Below the pieces are notes generated by a model. It saw only the letters and a program-made list of their open reading frames with translations. It made no database searches and was not told the DNA's origin. From CALMEC01 sp964434425 (GTDB lineage: Bacteria; Actinomycetota; Thermoleophilia; Miltoncostaeales; Miltoncostaeaceae), in NCBI GenBank assembly GCA_964434425.1, contig CAYSVH010000006.1, forward strand, positions 62,001 to 126,000: a stretch of 64,000 nucleotides of DNA, given 5' to 3'. The position numbers were made by a program, and so were the translations under genes. Shown one piece after another: positions 1 to 8,793 of the stretch. Positions within the stretch are counted from its first letter, which is position 1, and every line of letters begins with the position of its first letter.

Positions 1-381
1 GCTCGACAGCACGAAGTCGGCCGTGGCACGGTTGCACGCGATGGGCACGTTGTAGACGACGGCGATGCGCAGAAGCGCCTTCACGTCCACGTCGTGCGGC
101 TGCGGCTCGAGCGGATCCCAGAAGAACACCACCAGGTCCAGCCGGTGTTCGGCGATGGCGGCTCCGATCTGCTGGTCACCGCCCAGCGGTCCCGACAGGA
201 ACGTGGACACCGGAAGGTCGAGCTCCTTCGCGATCATCGCGCCGGTGGTGCCGGTCCCGAACAGCTCGTGGTTCTCGAGCGTTCCGCGGTTGAACCGTGC
301 CCAGTCGACGAGCTCGGCCTTCCGATTGTCGTGTGCGACCAGGACGATCCGGCGGCGGGTGGGCATCGGCGCGGCTTTCAC
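1..381 (-). CDS. mgsA: methylglyoxal synthase (3' end beyond window)
   Basis: Converts dihydroxyacetone phosphate to methylglyoxal and phosphate in the cytosol, a bypass of lower glycolysis. The reading frame shows the family motifs in order: VAHDNRK near the N terminus (phosphate/substrate region), FGTGTTG, LSGPLGGDQQ, FFWDPL, PHDVDVKALLR and IACNRATADF; these match MgsA along the whole visible length (about 125 residues), so only the last residues are missing. Two starts are possible: GTG at 381, directly behind AAGGGGGAG, or ATG at 366, where that motif would be 17 bases away; the GTG looks better placed although the spacing is short. It is divergent from transketolase, so two triose/pentose phosphate genes share one intergenic region. 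Product identification is firm. Confidence 0.93.
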   Translation of the reverse strand, partial: MKAAPMPTRRRIVLVAHDNRKAELVDWARFNRGTLENHELFGTGTTGAMIAKELDLPVSTFLSGPLGGDQQIGAAIAEHRLDLVVFFWDPLEPQPHDVDVKALLRIAVVYNVPIACNRATADFVLSS

Positions 382-525
382 GGCTCCCCCTTCGACGAGA
401 TGGCCGAACCAGTATGACGTGAAGCGCGCCGCGACGTTCGATGACGATCGGCTCCCGATGGCGGACGGTTCGACGTCCGCCACACGCGAAGGCCAGGTCC
501 ACGGGATCGTGGCCGTGGTGTGCGT

Positions 526-670
526 CACCGGTGGCGCGTACTGCGAGATCGGGGAATCCATCACACGATGAGTGATGCCACGGAGATCGCGGCGTGGTGC
601 GTGCCCCCGGCGGCGCGGATGCGCCACCGGTGAAGCGCGCCACATCCACGCATCCGTGGCACCACTCATC
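526..670. repeat. interleaved inverted repeats in mgsA-tkt intergenic region
   Basis: The 320-base gap between the divergent genes mgsA and tkt holds no convincing ORF but two inverted repeats. GATGAGTGATGCCACGGA at 567-584 pairs with TCCGTGGCACCACTCATC at 653-670 (17 of 18 positions). CACCGGTGGCGC at 526-537 pairs perfectly with GCGCCACCGGTG at 621-632, so the two sets interleave. Inside the long hairpin GCGTGG (592-597) can also pair with CCACGC (646-651). The right arm ends beside TCTAGACT, a possible -10 box for tkt. It may be a duplicated regulatory site for two divergent promoters or a structured leader; nothing decides between these. Confidence 0.6.
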
Positions 671-701
671 TAGACTCGCGGCCGCCCCCGAAGGAGGATT
701 C

Positions 702-2699
702 TTGGCCTCACAGCTCGCCCCACCAGAGCTCTGCATCTCCAATGTTCGCGCGCTCTCCATCGACGCCATCGAGGCGGCCAGCAGCGGCCACCCCGGCGCA
801 CCGATGGGGCTGGCGCCGATCGGATGGCAGCTGTTCACCACCGCGCTGCGCCACAACCCGGCCAACCCGCAGTGGCCGGACCGTGATCGGTTCGTCCTCT
901 CGGCCGGTCATGCGTCGATGCTCCTCTATTCGCTCCTCCACCTCACGGGCTACGACCTGCCGATCGACGAGATCAAGCGCTTCCGCCAGCTCGAGAGCAT
1001 GACCCCCGGCCACCCCGAGTACGGCATGACCCCGGGCGTCGAGACGACCACGGGTCCGCTCGGCCAGGGATTCGCGAACGCCGTCGGCATGGCTCTGGCA
1101 GAGGCCATGCTGGGTGCGCGCTTCAACCGCGAGGGGCACACCCTTGTCGATCACCGCACCTGGTGCATCTGCTCGGACGGAGACCTGATGGAGGGCATCT
1201 CGCACGAGGCCGCCGCCCTCGCCGGACACCTGAGGCTGGGCAAGCTGATCGCGCTCTACGACGACAACGACATCAGCCTCGACGGCCCCACGTCGCTGTC
1301 CATGGGCGGATCGGAGACCGCCCGCTTCGAGGCCTACGGCTGGCGGGTGCTCCGCATCGAGGACGGGAACGACCTGGACGAGATCGGCCGCGTGCTGACC
1401 GAGGCCCAGGAGTCCGACGGACGGCCGACCCTCGTGGTCTGCAGGACCGTCATCGGCTACGGCGCGCCGACCAAGGCCGGGACCAGCTCGGCCCACGGCT
1501 CTCCCCTGGGAGCCGAGGAGGCCGCCGCCGCCAAGGCGGCGTACGGATGGCCCACCGACCAGCCGTTCCTCGTGCCGGACGCGGTCGACGCGTGGCGTGA
1601 CGAGATGATCGGCCGGGGCACGGATCTCGAGGAGGCGTGGAGCAGCATCCTCGACGCCTACGCCGAGGCGTACCCGGACCTCCACGCGGAGTTCATCCGC
1701 GTGATCGACGGGGAGTTCCCCGACGGATGGGAGGACGCCTTCCCCGAGTTCGGCCCCGACGACGCCATGGCCACCCGCGCCGCCAGCGGCAAGGTGCTCA
1801 ACGCCATCGCCGGCACGTTCCCCGAGCTCGTACAGGGCGCCGCCGACCTGTCGTCCTCGACCAGCACTACGTTGAAGGACTCCCCCAGCGTCTCGGCCGG
1901 GAACTACGACGGGCGGAACATCTATTTCGGCGTCCGCGAGCACGCGATGGGCGCCATGACGAACGGGATCATGCTGCACGGCGGCTTCCGCCCCGTGGCG
2001 TCGACGTTCCTGCAGTTCTTCGACTACATGAAGAACACGGTTCGGCTGGCGGCGCTCATGGAGATCCCGTCGATCTTCGTGTACACCCATGACTCGGTCG
2101 CCCTGGGTGAGGACGGCCCCACCCATCAGCCGGTCGAGCACCTGGCCGCTCTGAGGGCGATTCCCAACTGCGTGGTCCTGCGCCCCGCGGACGCCAACGA
2201 GACCGCGCAGTCCTGGCGGATCGCGATCGAACGGCAGGACGGCCCCACCGTCCTGGTCCTCAGCCGCCAGGGCGTCGAGCCCCTCCCGACCACCCCGAAT
2301 GTCGCCCAGGGCGCCTACGTGGTCGCCGATGGCGATGACTGCACGCTGATCGCGACCGGCGCGGAGGTCGGCGTGGCGCTGGAGGCACGCACGGCACTCG
2401 ACGCCGAGGGCGTCTCGGCCCGCGTGGTCAGCATGCCGTCATGGGAGCTCTTCGATGAACAGGACGGCGAGATCATGGATGAGGTCCTGCCCGACGGACC
2501 GCCGCGAATCGCCATCGAAGCCGCCGCCACCTTCGGATGGGAGCGCTGGGCCGACATCGTCGTCGGCATCGATTCGTTCGGCGCGTCGGCACCCGGCCCG
2601 GAGGTCCTCGCACACTTCGGCATCACGGGCCAGGACGTCGCGGACGCCGTGGTCTCGCTGCTGGAGGACCTGGACGACGACCTCGACGAGGATGACTAA
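702..2699 (+). CDS. tkt: transketolase
   Basis: Thiamine-diphosphate enzyme that moves two-carbon ketol units between sugar phosphates in the pentose phosphate pathway. The 665-residue product has the family layout: N-terminal pyrophosphate domain with SGHPGAPMGLAP and the ThDP motif SDGDLMEGISHEA (around residue 155) continuing to DDNDISLDG, middle pyrimidine-binding domain with FGVREHAMG and THDSVALGEDGPTHQPVEHLA, and a C-terminal domain. TTG at 702 is chosen because AAGGAGG at 691-697 sits five bases upstream; the frame is open upstream but has no site there. The C-terminal tail is very acidic. It stands alone, divergent from mgsA, with a hairpin terminator 33 bases after the stop. Confidence 0.96.
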   Translation: MASQLAPPELCISNVRALSIDAIEAASSGHPGAPMGLAPIGWQLFTTALRHNPANPQWPDRDRFVLSAGHASMLLYSLLHLTGYDLPIDEIKRFRQLESMTPGHPEYGMTPGVETTTGPLGQGFANAVGMALAEAMLGARFNREGHTLVDHRTWCICSDGDLMEGISHEAAALAGHLRLGKLIALYDDNDISLDGPTSLSMGGSETARFEAYGWRVLRIEDGNDLDEIGRVLTEAQESDGRPTLVVCRTVIGYGAPTKAGTSSAHGSPLGAEEAAAAKAAYGWPTDQPFLVPDAVDAWRDEMIGRGTDLEEAWSSILDAYAEAYPDLHAEFIRVIDGEFPDGWEDAFPEFGPDDAMATRAASGKVLNAIAGTFPELVQGAADLSSSTSTTLKDSPSVSAGNYDGRNIYFGVREHAMGAMTNGIMLHGGFRPVASTFLQFFDYMKNTVRLAALMEIPSIFVYTHDSVALGEDGPTHQPVEHLAALRAIPNCVVLRPADANETAQSWRIAIERQDGPTVLVLSRQGVEPLPTTPNVAQGAYVVADGDDCTLIATGAEVGVALEARTALDAEGVSARVVSMPSWELFDEQDGEIMDEVLPDGPPRIAIEAAATFGWERWADIVVGIDSFGASAPGPEVLAHFGITGQDVADAVVSLLEDLDDDLDEDD

Positions 2700-2731
2700 C
2701 CCTCAACTTGAAGGTTAGAAAATAGAGGGAG

Positions 2732-2749
2732 GCCCGGCGTCGGCCGGGC
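2732..2749 (+). terminator. probable tkt terminator hairpin
   Basis: GCCCGGC (2732-2738) pairs with GCCGGGC (2743-2749) shortly after the transketolase stop, followed by TTCTCC. The T-tract is weak, as is common in high-GC genomes. Confidence 0.6.
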
Positions 2750-2772
2750 TTCTCCGCGGCCCGGAGAGACCG

Positions 2773-2807
2773 CGCGCAAGCCTGGTGCCAGGCACTTAAC
2801 TTGCGCG
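2773..2807. repeat. GTGCC/GGCAC palindromic repeat, copy 1 (imperfect)
   Basis: CGCGCAAGCC at the left and CTTGCGCG at the right flank a central TGGTGCCAGGCA. It shares the core and outer CGCAAG/CTTGCG arms with the perfect copy about 100 bases downstream, but the inner right arm reads ACTTAA instead of the expected complement. No ORF crosses it. It looks like an intergenic REP-like element. Confidence 0.6.
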
Positions 2808-2874
2808 TGACAGAACGCACAATTACCAAAAGGCCCGCTAGTAAACACCTTTCGGTGCCAGAGGCGCCGTGCGT

Positions 2875-2903
2875 GCAAGCCGGGTGCCTGGCACCCGGCT
2901 TGC
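2875..2903. repeat. GTGCC/GGCAC palindromic repeat, copy 2 (perfect)
   Basis: GCAAGCCGGGTGCC (2875-2888) and GGCACCCGGCTTGC (2890-2903) form a perfect 14-base inverted repeat around a single T. It lies between tkt and acuC, which face each other, so it could act as a bidirectional terminator; the near-copy at 2773-2807 suggests a dispersed repeat family instead. Confidence 0.75.
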
Positions 2904-3004
2904 GCGACCTCAGGCGCGTTCATCCGGATAACCGATCAGCGCGCAGCGCGCGGTAGACGCGCCCGTCGTCGTTCGCCTCTCCCGTGAGAGGGACGTGCCC
3001 CGCG

Positions 3005-4165
3005 TCAGAGGAGCTCGGCCCGCGCCCGGTCGACCACCTTGGCCGCCTCCTCGTCCGCGGTCCGGCGCTGATCCTCAGGCACCTCGAAGTCCGGCTCACC
3101 GTGAAGGGTCGTGGTCGCATCGGGCCCCACGACCTCACGCGCCCGCTCGAGCCACTCGGCCGGCAGATCCTCATCGAGCGTGACTCCGACCATGTCGGCG
3201 AACAGGAGCGTCCACGCCCGGGGCAGGACGTCCGGGTTGTAGCCGCCACCGCCGAGGGCGACCAGCTTCCCGCCGCAGACCCGCTCGGCAAGCTCGCGGA
3301 GGGTGGTCCACACGCGGGGATATACCTCCATCGTCACCTGCAGATGGGCCAGCGGATCGCGGTGATGGGGGTCGACCCCGTTCTGCGTGACGATGATCTC
3401 GGGCGCGAACGCCGTCACCGCCGGGACGATGACCTCCTCGATCGCCCGGAGGTAGCCGGCGTTCCCCGAGAAGGGAGGGAGCGGGATGTTGACGGCGGCA
3501 CCCACCCCATCCTCCCGTCCGCGCTCCTCGAGGCCCCCCGTTCCCGGGAAGAGGAACCGGCCGTCCTCGTGTACCGAGCACGTGAGGACCCGCGGGTCGT
3601 CGTAGAAGATCCACTGCGTTCCGTCACCGTGGTGCACATCGACGTCGATGTAGGCGACCCGCGTGGCGCCGGCGTCGAGCAGCGAACGGATCGCGGCGGC
3701 CGGATCGTTGTAGATGCAGAACCCCGCGGCCTTGTCGGCGAAGGCGTGGTGCAGCCCACCGCCCGGGCTGAACACCTGATCGACGTCACCGTTCCACACC
3801 GCGAGGGCCGCGACGATGGATGCCCCGCAGACGTCCGCGGCCGCGGTGTGCATGCCGGTGAAGGCGGGGGTGTCACCCCACGCCGCGAGTCCCCACTCCA
3901 TGGCCGCGAGTGCCGTCGCCTCCATGGGGTCGGCGTCGTAGCGCTTCACGGCCGCGATGTAGGCGGACCCGTGCACGGACGCGATCTCCTCGTCCGTCGC
4001 CCTGCGCGGTTCGATCTCGACGACGTCGTCCCGGCCGACGAGCCCGTAGGCGCGGATGAGGTCGACGGCCCGCTGACGGGTCAACGGCGACAGAGGGTGA
4101 TCCGCGCCGAGGTCGTAGTCGCCGAGGGCCTGCCGGCTGACGAGCCCGATCCTCCGGTCGCTCAT
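3005..4165 (-). CDS. acuC: AcuC-type histone deacetylase superfamily protein
   Basis: Zinc-dependent amidohydrolase of the arginase/deacetylase fold; AcuC proteins deacetylate enzymes such as acetyl-CoA synthetase in bacteria. In the 386-residue product GGLHHA places the catalytic His pair at 139-140, and DVDVHHGDGTQ gives zinc ligands Asp176 and His178; NGVDPHHRDPL supplies the later Asp. GGGGYNPDVLPRAW matches the C-terminal glycine-rich loop with its tyrosine. ATG at 4165 overlaps the stop of the YciI-like gene by four bases (ATGA), so the two are translated together. No acetyl-CoA synthetase or acetyltransferase is in the window, so its substrate is unknown. Confidence 0.92.
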   Translation of the reverse strand: MSDRRIGLVSRQALGDYDLGADHPLSPLTRQRAVDLIRAYGLVGRDDVVEIEPRRATDEEIASVHGSAYIAAVKRYDADPMEATALAAMEWGLAAWGDTPAFTGMHTAAADVCGASIVAALAVWNGDVDQVFSPGGGLHHAFADKAAGFCIYNDPAAAIRSLLDAGATRVAYIDVDVHHGDGTQWIFYDDPRVLTCSVHEDGRFLFPGTGGLEERGREDGVGAAVNIPLPPFSGNAGYLRAIEEVIVPAVTAFAPEIIVTQNGVDPHHRDPLAHLQVTMEVYPRVWTTLRELAERVCGGKLVALGGGGYNPDVLPRAWTLLFADMVGVTLDEDLPAEWLERAREVVGPDATTTLHGEPDFEVPEDQRRTADEEAAKVVDRARAELL

Positions 4166-4449
4166 CGTGCCGCCACCACCGTCCACGGTTCGATCCTCCA
4201 GTCCGTCACCAGGCCGTTCACGACGTACGGGTCGGACTCGGCATACGCACGGATGACGGCGTCATCCACGGCGGCGAAGACGAGTAGACCACCCGACGGC
4301 GGCGTGCCCACGGCGCCGGCCGCGATCATGCGCCCGTCGGCGACCGCACTCTCGATGGCCGCCAGGTGCCCCGGGCGGTGGGGGTCACGGCGCTCGAGGA
4401 TGTCCGGCACGTAGTCGTAGGTCAAGAGCTTGTAGGTCCCAGGTTCCAT
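4162..4449 (-). CDS. YciI-like (YCII-related) protein
   Basis: Small 95-residue ferredoxin-like-fold protein. It begins METGT-like with YKLLTYDYVPD, the typical YCII start, and has RPGHL with the conserved histidine and SDPYVVNGLV near the end, a motif shared by YciI proteins. Cellular role is unknown; some relatives are dehalogenases or chloromuconolactone enzymes. ATG at 4449 is preferred because the homology starts there and upstream codons encode no family sequence; it lacks a clear ribosome site. It is coupled to acuC and divergent from pabB, the two starts being only 55 bases apart. Confidence 0.8.
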   Translation of the reverse strand: MEPGTYKLLTYDYVPDILERRDPHRPGHLAAIESAVADGRMIAAGAVGTPPSGGLLVFAAVDDAVIRAYAESDPYVVNGLVTDWRIEPWTVVAAR

Positions 4450-4504
4450 GGGAGGAGCATACGAGAGTGCGATCGCATCACCCGATGCGGCATGCTTTCC
4501 GCCG

Positions 4505-5791
4505 ATGTCCGTACCCCGCCGAACGGTGACCCACCGCCACCTCCCCCTCCGGGCGGCCCCCGAGGACATCCTTCGCGCGGTCGCCGATCAGGACCTTCCG
4601 ATCATGGTCCCCACCGGCCGCGGCCCGATCATCGTCGCCGGGCAGCCCTCCGCCACGGCCGAGGGCGATCGCATCTGGGACGTGCTCGACATCCCGTGCT
4701 CGCCTCACCCGTCACATCCGACCGGGTTCGCCGGAGGATGGTTCGGGCTTCTGGCCGACGGGCTCGCCGACACCGTCGAGGTGCTGCCGCCACCCCACCC
4801 CGATCCGGGTGGCCCGCCGCCGGGCCTCGTCGCCACCTATCCGACCATCGCACTGGTCGACCCGTCCGGTTCGGTCACGATCGCCAGCACCGACGGATCG
4901 AACGCGCTCGACCGATTCGAACGCCATCTGACCAAACGCCTCACCCGGCCGCCGTCCCAGGAACACCCGGAGCCGCACGAGGTCGCCGATGTCGTCCTCC
5001 AGAGCTCGCTTCCGGCGCGCGCATACCGGGCGGCGGTGCAGCGCATCCGCGACCTCATCCGAAACGGCGACTGCTACCAGGTCAACCTGACCCAGCGTCT
5101 GACCGCTCCCTGGCACGGAACGTCTCTCGCGTTCGCCGCACGTCTCTGGGATGCCGCGGGTCCGAGCTCCCACCGTGCCTACTTCGCCACCCACCGCGGA
5201 GTCGTCGTCTCGGCCTCGCCCGAGCTCCTGGTGCGCGTTCGATCACGGTCGGCCGAGAGCGAGCCCATCAAGGGCACGGCACCGCTCGGCGAGTGGCCGC
5301 GCCTGCAGGCGTCCGTGAAGGACCGCGCCGAACACGTGATGATCGTCGACCTGGTGCGCAACGATCTCGGCCGCGTCGCCGCCCCGGGGCGCGTCAGCGT
5401 GCCCAGCCTCTTCCGGCGTCTTCGCACACCCTACGTCGAGCACATGGTGAGCACGGTCCGCGCGGACCTGGCCGACGGGACCACGGCGACGGATGTACTG
5501 CGCGCCGTGTTCCCCGGCGGCTCGGTCACCGGCACCCCCAAGGTGCGCTCACTGGAGGTCATCCGCGACCTCGAGCCGGTCTCACGCGGCCCCGCGTTCG
5601 GCAGCATGGTGGCCGTGTCCCGCACGGGCGACATCGAGGCCAGCGTGGCCATCCGAACCGCATGGATCACGGGACCCGAGGTCCGGTACTGGTGCGGGGG
5701 CGCGGTCGTCTGGGACTCGGATCCGCAGTCCGAGCTGACCGAGTCCCTGGCGAAGGCGCAACCGTTCCTGCGTGCCCTGGGGGTCGCATGA
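4505..5791 (+). CDS. pabB: aminodeoxychorismate synthase component I
   Basis: Makes 4-amino-4-deoxychorismate from chorismate and ammonia for p-aminobenzoate and folate. The 428-residue product carries the chorismate-binding fold: NGDCYQVNLTQRL, SPELLVR, PIKGT at about 254-258, VDLVRNDLGR, YVEHMVS, FPGGSVTGTPK and a C-terminal GGAVVWDSDP. The lysine in PIKGT separates PabB from anthranilate synthase, which has PIAGT. ATG 4505 is chosen over ATG 4448, which would add 19 unconserved residues and overlap the YciI start. It overlaps pabC by four bases. The glutaminase partner PabA is not in the window. Confidence 0.93.
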   Translation: MSVPRRTVTHRHLPLRAAPEDILRAVADQDLPIMVPTGRGPIIVAGQPSATAEGDRIWDVLDIPCSPHPSHPTGFAGGWFGLLADGLADTVEVLPPPHPDPGGPPPGLVATYPTIALVDPSGSVTIASTDGSNALDRFERHLTKRLTRPPSQEHPEPHEVADVVLQSSLPARAYRAAVQRIRDLIRNGDCYQVNLTQRLTAPWHGTSLAFAARLWDAAGPSSHRAYFATHRGVVVSASPELLVRVRSRSAESEPIKGTAPLGEWPRLQASVKDRAEHVMIVDLVRNDLGRVAAPGRVSVPSLFRRLRTPYVEHMVSTVRADLADGTTATDVLRAVFPGGSVTGTPKVRSLEVIRDLEPVSRGPAFGSMVAVSRTGDIEASVAIRTAWITGPEVRYWCGGAVVWDSDPQSELTESLAKAQPFLRALGVA

Positions 5792-6576
5792 GCAGGGTCA
5801 CCTGGCTCGACGGCGGACCGGTCGACCCGATGACCGCCGCGCTGTCGATCGACGATCCGGGCGCGCGATTCGGTGACGGCCTGCGAGAGACCATCCGCGC
5901 CGAGGACGGCACCGTTCCCTGGATCGAACGCCACCTCGCCCGACTGGAGGCGTCGGCGGCCGCACTCGGCTACGCCGGGCGCATTCCCGCCTCCGACGAC
6001 GTCCGTGCCGCCATCCGCACCGTCGCCCGCACCTGCGGCGCCGGCGTCTGGCGGACGACGGTCATCTGCACCCCGCACCCCACCCTCCTCGTCGACGCGG
6101 TGTCCGTCACCCCGGACCCCGCGTCGACGGTCGCGGCCATCACCTGCCCCGGTTTGTGGGTGCCCGACAACCGCCTGGCCGAGCACAAGACCGTCGCCTA
6201 CCTGGCGAACCGCATCGCGCTCGAGGCCGCCGCTCGCCGCGGTGCGGACACCGCGCTCCTCCTCGACCGCCACGGCAACCTCGGTGAGGGCGCGACGGCC
6301 AACGTCTTCTGCGTCACGGGCGGCGCGATCCTCACACCGCCGGTGCGCGGCCTGCTTCCCGGGACGACGCGGGCCGCGATACTCGATCTCACGGATGCCG
6401 AGGAACGCGACCTCCCGGCACCCCTGTGGCATCACTGCGACGAGATGTTCCTGACGAGCGCGGTGCACCACGTCGTGGGCGTGTCGGCCGTCGACGGTGA
6501 ACCGGTCGGCGACGGTTCGGTCGGACCGGTGACGCGATCGGTCCAGCACGCGGTCGACGCCGCCTTCCACCGCTGA
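5788..6576 (+). CDS. pabC: aminodeoxychorismate lyase (class IV aminotransferase fold)
   Basis: PLP enzyme that releases pyruvate from aminodeoxychorismate to give p-aminobenzoate. In the 262-residue product Lys134 in EHKTVAYL is the expected PLP-binding lysine, EGATANVF (from Glu167) is the fold-type IV signature and TTRAAIL follows. The start overlaps the pabB stop (ATGA), which with gene order makes the lyase role much more likely than a branched-chain or D-amino acid aminotransferase. Length is normal for PabC. Confidence 0.9.
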   Translation: MSRVTWLDGGPVDPMTAALSIDDPGARFGDGLRETIRAEDGTVPWIERHLARLEASAAALGYAGRIPASDDVRAAIRTVARTCGAGVWRTTVICTPHPTLLVDAVSVTPDPASTVAAITCPGLWVPDNRLAEHKTVAYLANRIALEAAARRGADTALLLDRHGNLGEGATANVFCVTGGAILTPPVRGLLPGTTRAAILDLTDAEERDLPAPLWHHCDEMFLTSAVHHVVGVSAVDGEPVGDGSVGPVTRSVQHAVDAAFHR

Positions 6577-6604
6577 CGCCGCCCCCGCGGCCGTCCGCCT
6601 GCCG

Positions 6605-7015
6605 CTACGTCGGACGCGCGGCGAGCAACAGCTGGGTGCAACGGAAGAGGGCGATCACCCGTCCGTCCTCCCGGAGCACCTCGGCATCCCACACCTGGGT
6701 GGTGCGTCCACCGTGTGCCAGGCGCGCCTCGCATCGCACCACACCGCTACGGGCGGTGCCGATGAAGCTGCATTGGAGGTTGATCGTGGCGAACGCCATG
6801 GGATCGTCGTCCAGCGTCATGGCCGCGCCGAAACCGCACGCCGTGTCGGCGAGCGCGGTCACCGCGCCCCCGTGCAGGTACCCGTTGGGCGCCAGAAGAC
6901 CGTCATGGACCCCCGCGCGGAGGTCCACACGACCCTTCTCCAGGGCGAGGAACTCGACACCGACCAGTTCGGGGAACCTACCCCGACAGATCGCGGTGGC
7001 CTCGTCCGGTGTCAC
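6605..7015 (-). CDS. PaaI-family hotdog thioesterase
   Basis: A 136-residue single hotdog domain, probably an acyl-CoA thioesterase in the cytosol. The motif NGYLHGGAVTALADTACG is the PaaI signature in which the HGG segment and the following Asp form the active site. GTG at 7015 overlaps the stop of the upstream secreted protease gene (GTGA). The substrate cannot be told; PaaI enzymes often act on aryl-CoAs, but no phenylacetate genes are nearby. Confidence 0.85.
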   Translation of the reverse strand: MTPDEATAICRGRFPELVGVEFLALEKGRVDLRAGVHDGLLAPNGYLHGGAVTALADTACGFGAAMTLDDDPMAFATINLQCSFIGTARSGVVRCEARLAHGGRTTQVWDAEVLREDGRVIALFRCTQLLLAARPT

Positions 7016-8793
7016 AGGCGCTGCATCGAGAGCGTGTAGCGCCCGCCACCCGACACGGCCACGACGGACACGAAGTACCGGCCGGTCGCCGGGGCCGTGA
7101 ACACCACCGACCGGGTCCCCGGTGTCGTACGCCGGATGCTCCCCAGAAGCAGACGTTCGAGCTGCCGGTCCGACAGGACGCGCGGCGACACCGACCTGCT
7201 CGTCGAACGGAAGACGCCCATGTCGAAACGCGCGCGCGGGGCGGAGAGCGTCACACGGACGCGCTGCCCCTTCGCCACCGCGACGGCGTAGACGTCGAAC
7301 TGGTCGTTGTTGAAGTCGGCGCTCGCACGGAGAACGCGGCGCTGCTTACCCTTCAGCCGGACCGTCTGGTTCTTCGGGATGAACTTGACGTCGTCGTTCG
7401 GCTCGGCGAGATCGTCCACCGGCGTGGGCGCCTGAACGGCGGCGGCCGGGTTCACGATCCCCCACCCCTCCGTGCTGGTGCGCGCGAGGCCCCGCGCGCC
7501 ACGGGAGGCCGTCATCTGAAGGATCTCGGTCACCTGAGCGGGGCTCGCGCCGGGATGCGACGCCATGATGAGGGCGACCGTGCCGGCGACGTACGGGGCT
7601 GCCATGGATGTGCCCTCCTTCATCCCGTAGCCCGGGACCACCTCGCGGGTGCGGACGCGGGTGGGGATGGTCGAGAGCATGTCCACGCCGGGTGCGAGCA
7701 CGTCGACGGAGTAGTTGTAGTTCGAGAAGCGTGCGCGACCGAAGGCACGCGGACAGTCCGAGGTTGCGGTCTCGTTGCACTGCGCCGCCACGCCGATCAC
7801 GTGGTCGTAGCCGGCCGGGAAGTTGACCTCGTTCTCGTCGAGTCCCTCGTTGCCGACGGATGCGACGATCACGGCGCCGCGGCGGTACGCCCAGTTGACG
7901 GTGTCCTGGAACGCCTGGGAGTAGCCGGGTCCACCCGATGAGATGTTGATCACCTTCGCACCGCGGTTCACGGCCCACCGGATGCCCTGCATCATGGTCG
8001 GGTCGTTGCTCTCGCCCCGCGAGTTCGAGATCTGCACGGGCATGATTCGCGATGACGTCGGCGTGGCCGGGGACACCCCCACGACCCCGACGCCGTTCAT
8101 CGGAGCGGCGGCGATACCCGCGACGTGGGTGCCGTGCCCCGAGGACGACACGTCCGGTGCCGCCGCCCGCTTGGTGATGGTGCTGTAGGGCGATACGACG
8201 AGACCGGGCGCCCGGTACTCCTCGTGGCTCGTGTCGAGACCCGAGTCGAGGACGGCTATGGTGGGCGCGGCGTTGCCGGTGAGGTTCGGATTCCAGGTGC
8301 CACGGTGGAGCGACCACTGCTGGGTCCCGCCGGCGAAGAGGATGTCCGTCGGCGGGGGGACGACCTTCGGCGGGAGCACCGGGACCGGCGGCTTCTGATC
8401 CTGCAGATCGCTCGTCCTGCGGGCCATGGCCCATTCGGCGCGGGCGACGCCCTCGCGGGAGAGCACACGTCGCCGGGCCGTCGCGGGAGTCCGTGGGCGG
8501 AGTTGCCAGACACCGATCTCCGGCACGACGGCCTCCACGGAGCCGAGCCCGCCCAGACGGCGTGCCACGAGGTCCCCGTCGGGCCGATCGGAGAAGGTGA
8601 CGACCAGGGTCGGCGATGCGGGGTTCGCGAGGCGCCCGATCTCGGTGCGCGCCGCGGCGCCGGAACCCTGGGCGACGACGGGTACGGTCAGCCCGGCGAG
8701 CGCAACGCCCACCGCGAGGAGGCTACGACGAACGATTCGTGATGGGCATACGCCGGTCCTTGCCGAACGCGCGCGGTGTGATCTTGATTCCAA
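7012..8793 (-). CDS. secreted subtilisin-like serine protease (S8) with C-terminal beta domain
   Basis: Exported protease of about 590 residues. A hydrophobic signal segment (RRSLLAVGVALAGLTVPVVA) precedes a propeptide-like region, then the subtilase domain: Asp in VLDSGLDTSHEEY, His in SGHGTHVAGIA, oxyanion Asn in ASVGNEG and Ser in EGTSMAAPYVAG. The last 130 residues (from LAEPNDDVKF to GRYTLSM) resemble a bacterial pre-peptidase C-terminal domain. The start is uncertain: TTG 8793, used here, follows AGGGG and overlaps nadE by 71 bases; GTG 8712 would avoid overlap but leave a very short signal n-region. Downstream the thioesterase start overlaps its stop. Confidence 0.9.
   Translation of the reverse strand: MESRSHRARSARTGVCPSRIVRRSLLAVGVALAGLTVPVVAQGSGAAARTEIGRLANPASPTLVVTFSDRPDGDLVARRLGGLGSVEAVVPEIGVWQLRPRTPATARRRVLSREGVARAEWAMARRTSDLQDQKPPVPVLPPKVVPPPTDILFAGGTQQWSLHRGTWNPNLTGNAAPTIAVLDSGLDTSHEEYRAPGLVVSPYSTITKRAAAPDVSSSGHGTHVAGIAAAPMNGVGVVGVSPATPTSSRIMPVQISNSRGESNDPTMMQGIRWAVNRGAKVINISSGGPGYSQAFQDTVNWAYRRGAVIVASVGNEGLDENEVNFPAGYDHVIGVAAQCNETATSDCPRAFGRARFSNYNYSVDVLAPGVDMLSTIPTRVRTREVVPGYGMKEGTSMAAPYVAGTVALIMASHPGASPAQVTEILQMTASRGARGLARTSTEGWGIVNPAAAVQAPTPVDDLAEPNDDVKFIPKNQTVRLKGKQRRVLRASADFNNDQFDVYAVAVAKGQRVRVTLSAPRARFDMGVFRSTSRSVSPRVLSDRQLERLLLGSIRRTTPGTRSVVFTAPATGRYFVSVVAVSGGGRYTLSMQRL

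Noticed and set aside
176..865. Long minus-strand open frame across the mgsA-tkt gap
   Set aside because: It overlaps both real genes, is rich in Arg/Gly/Ser as shadow frames are, and shows no family motif.
708..2141. 477-codon open frame opposite transketolase
   Set aside because: Antisense shadow of a conserved gene in a high-GC genome; composition is Arg/Gly/Val/His rich with no domain.
2984..4414. 476-codon plus-strand frame opposite the deacetylase
   Set aside because: Shadow of acuC; no recognisable domain, no ribosome site.
8700..8760. Alternative S8 protease start at GTG 8712
   Set aside because: Not excluded, but it leaves only about two residues before the hydrophobic core; TTG 8793 has a better ribosome site. 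Recorded as uncertain in the feature.
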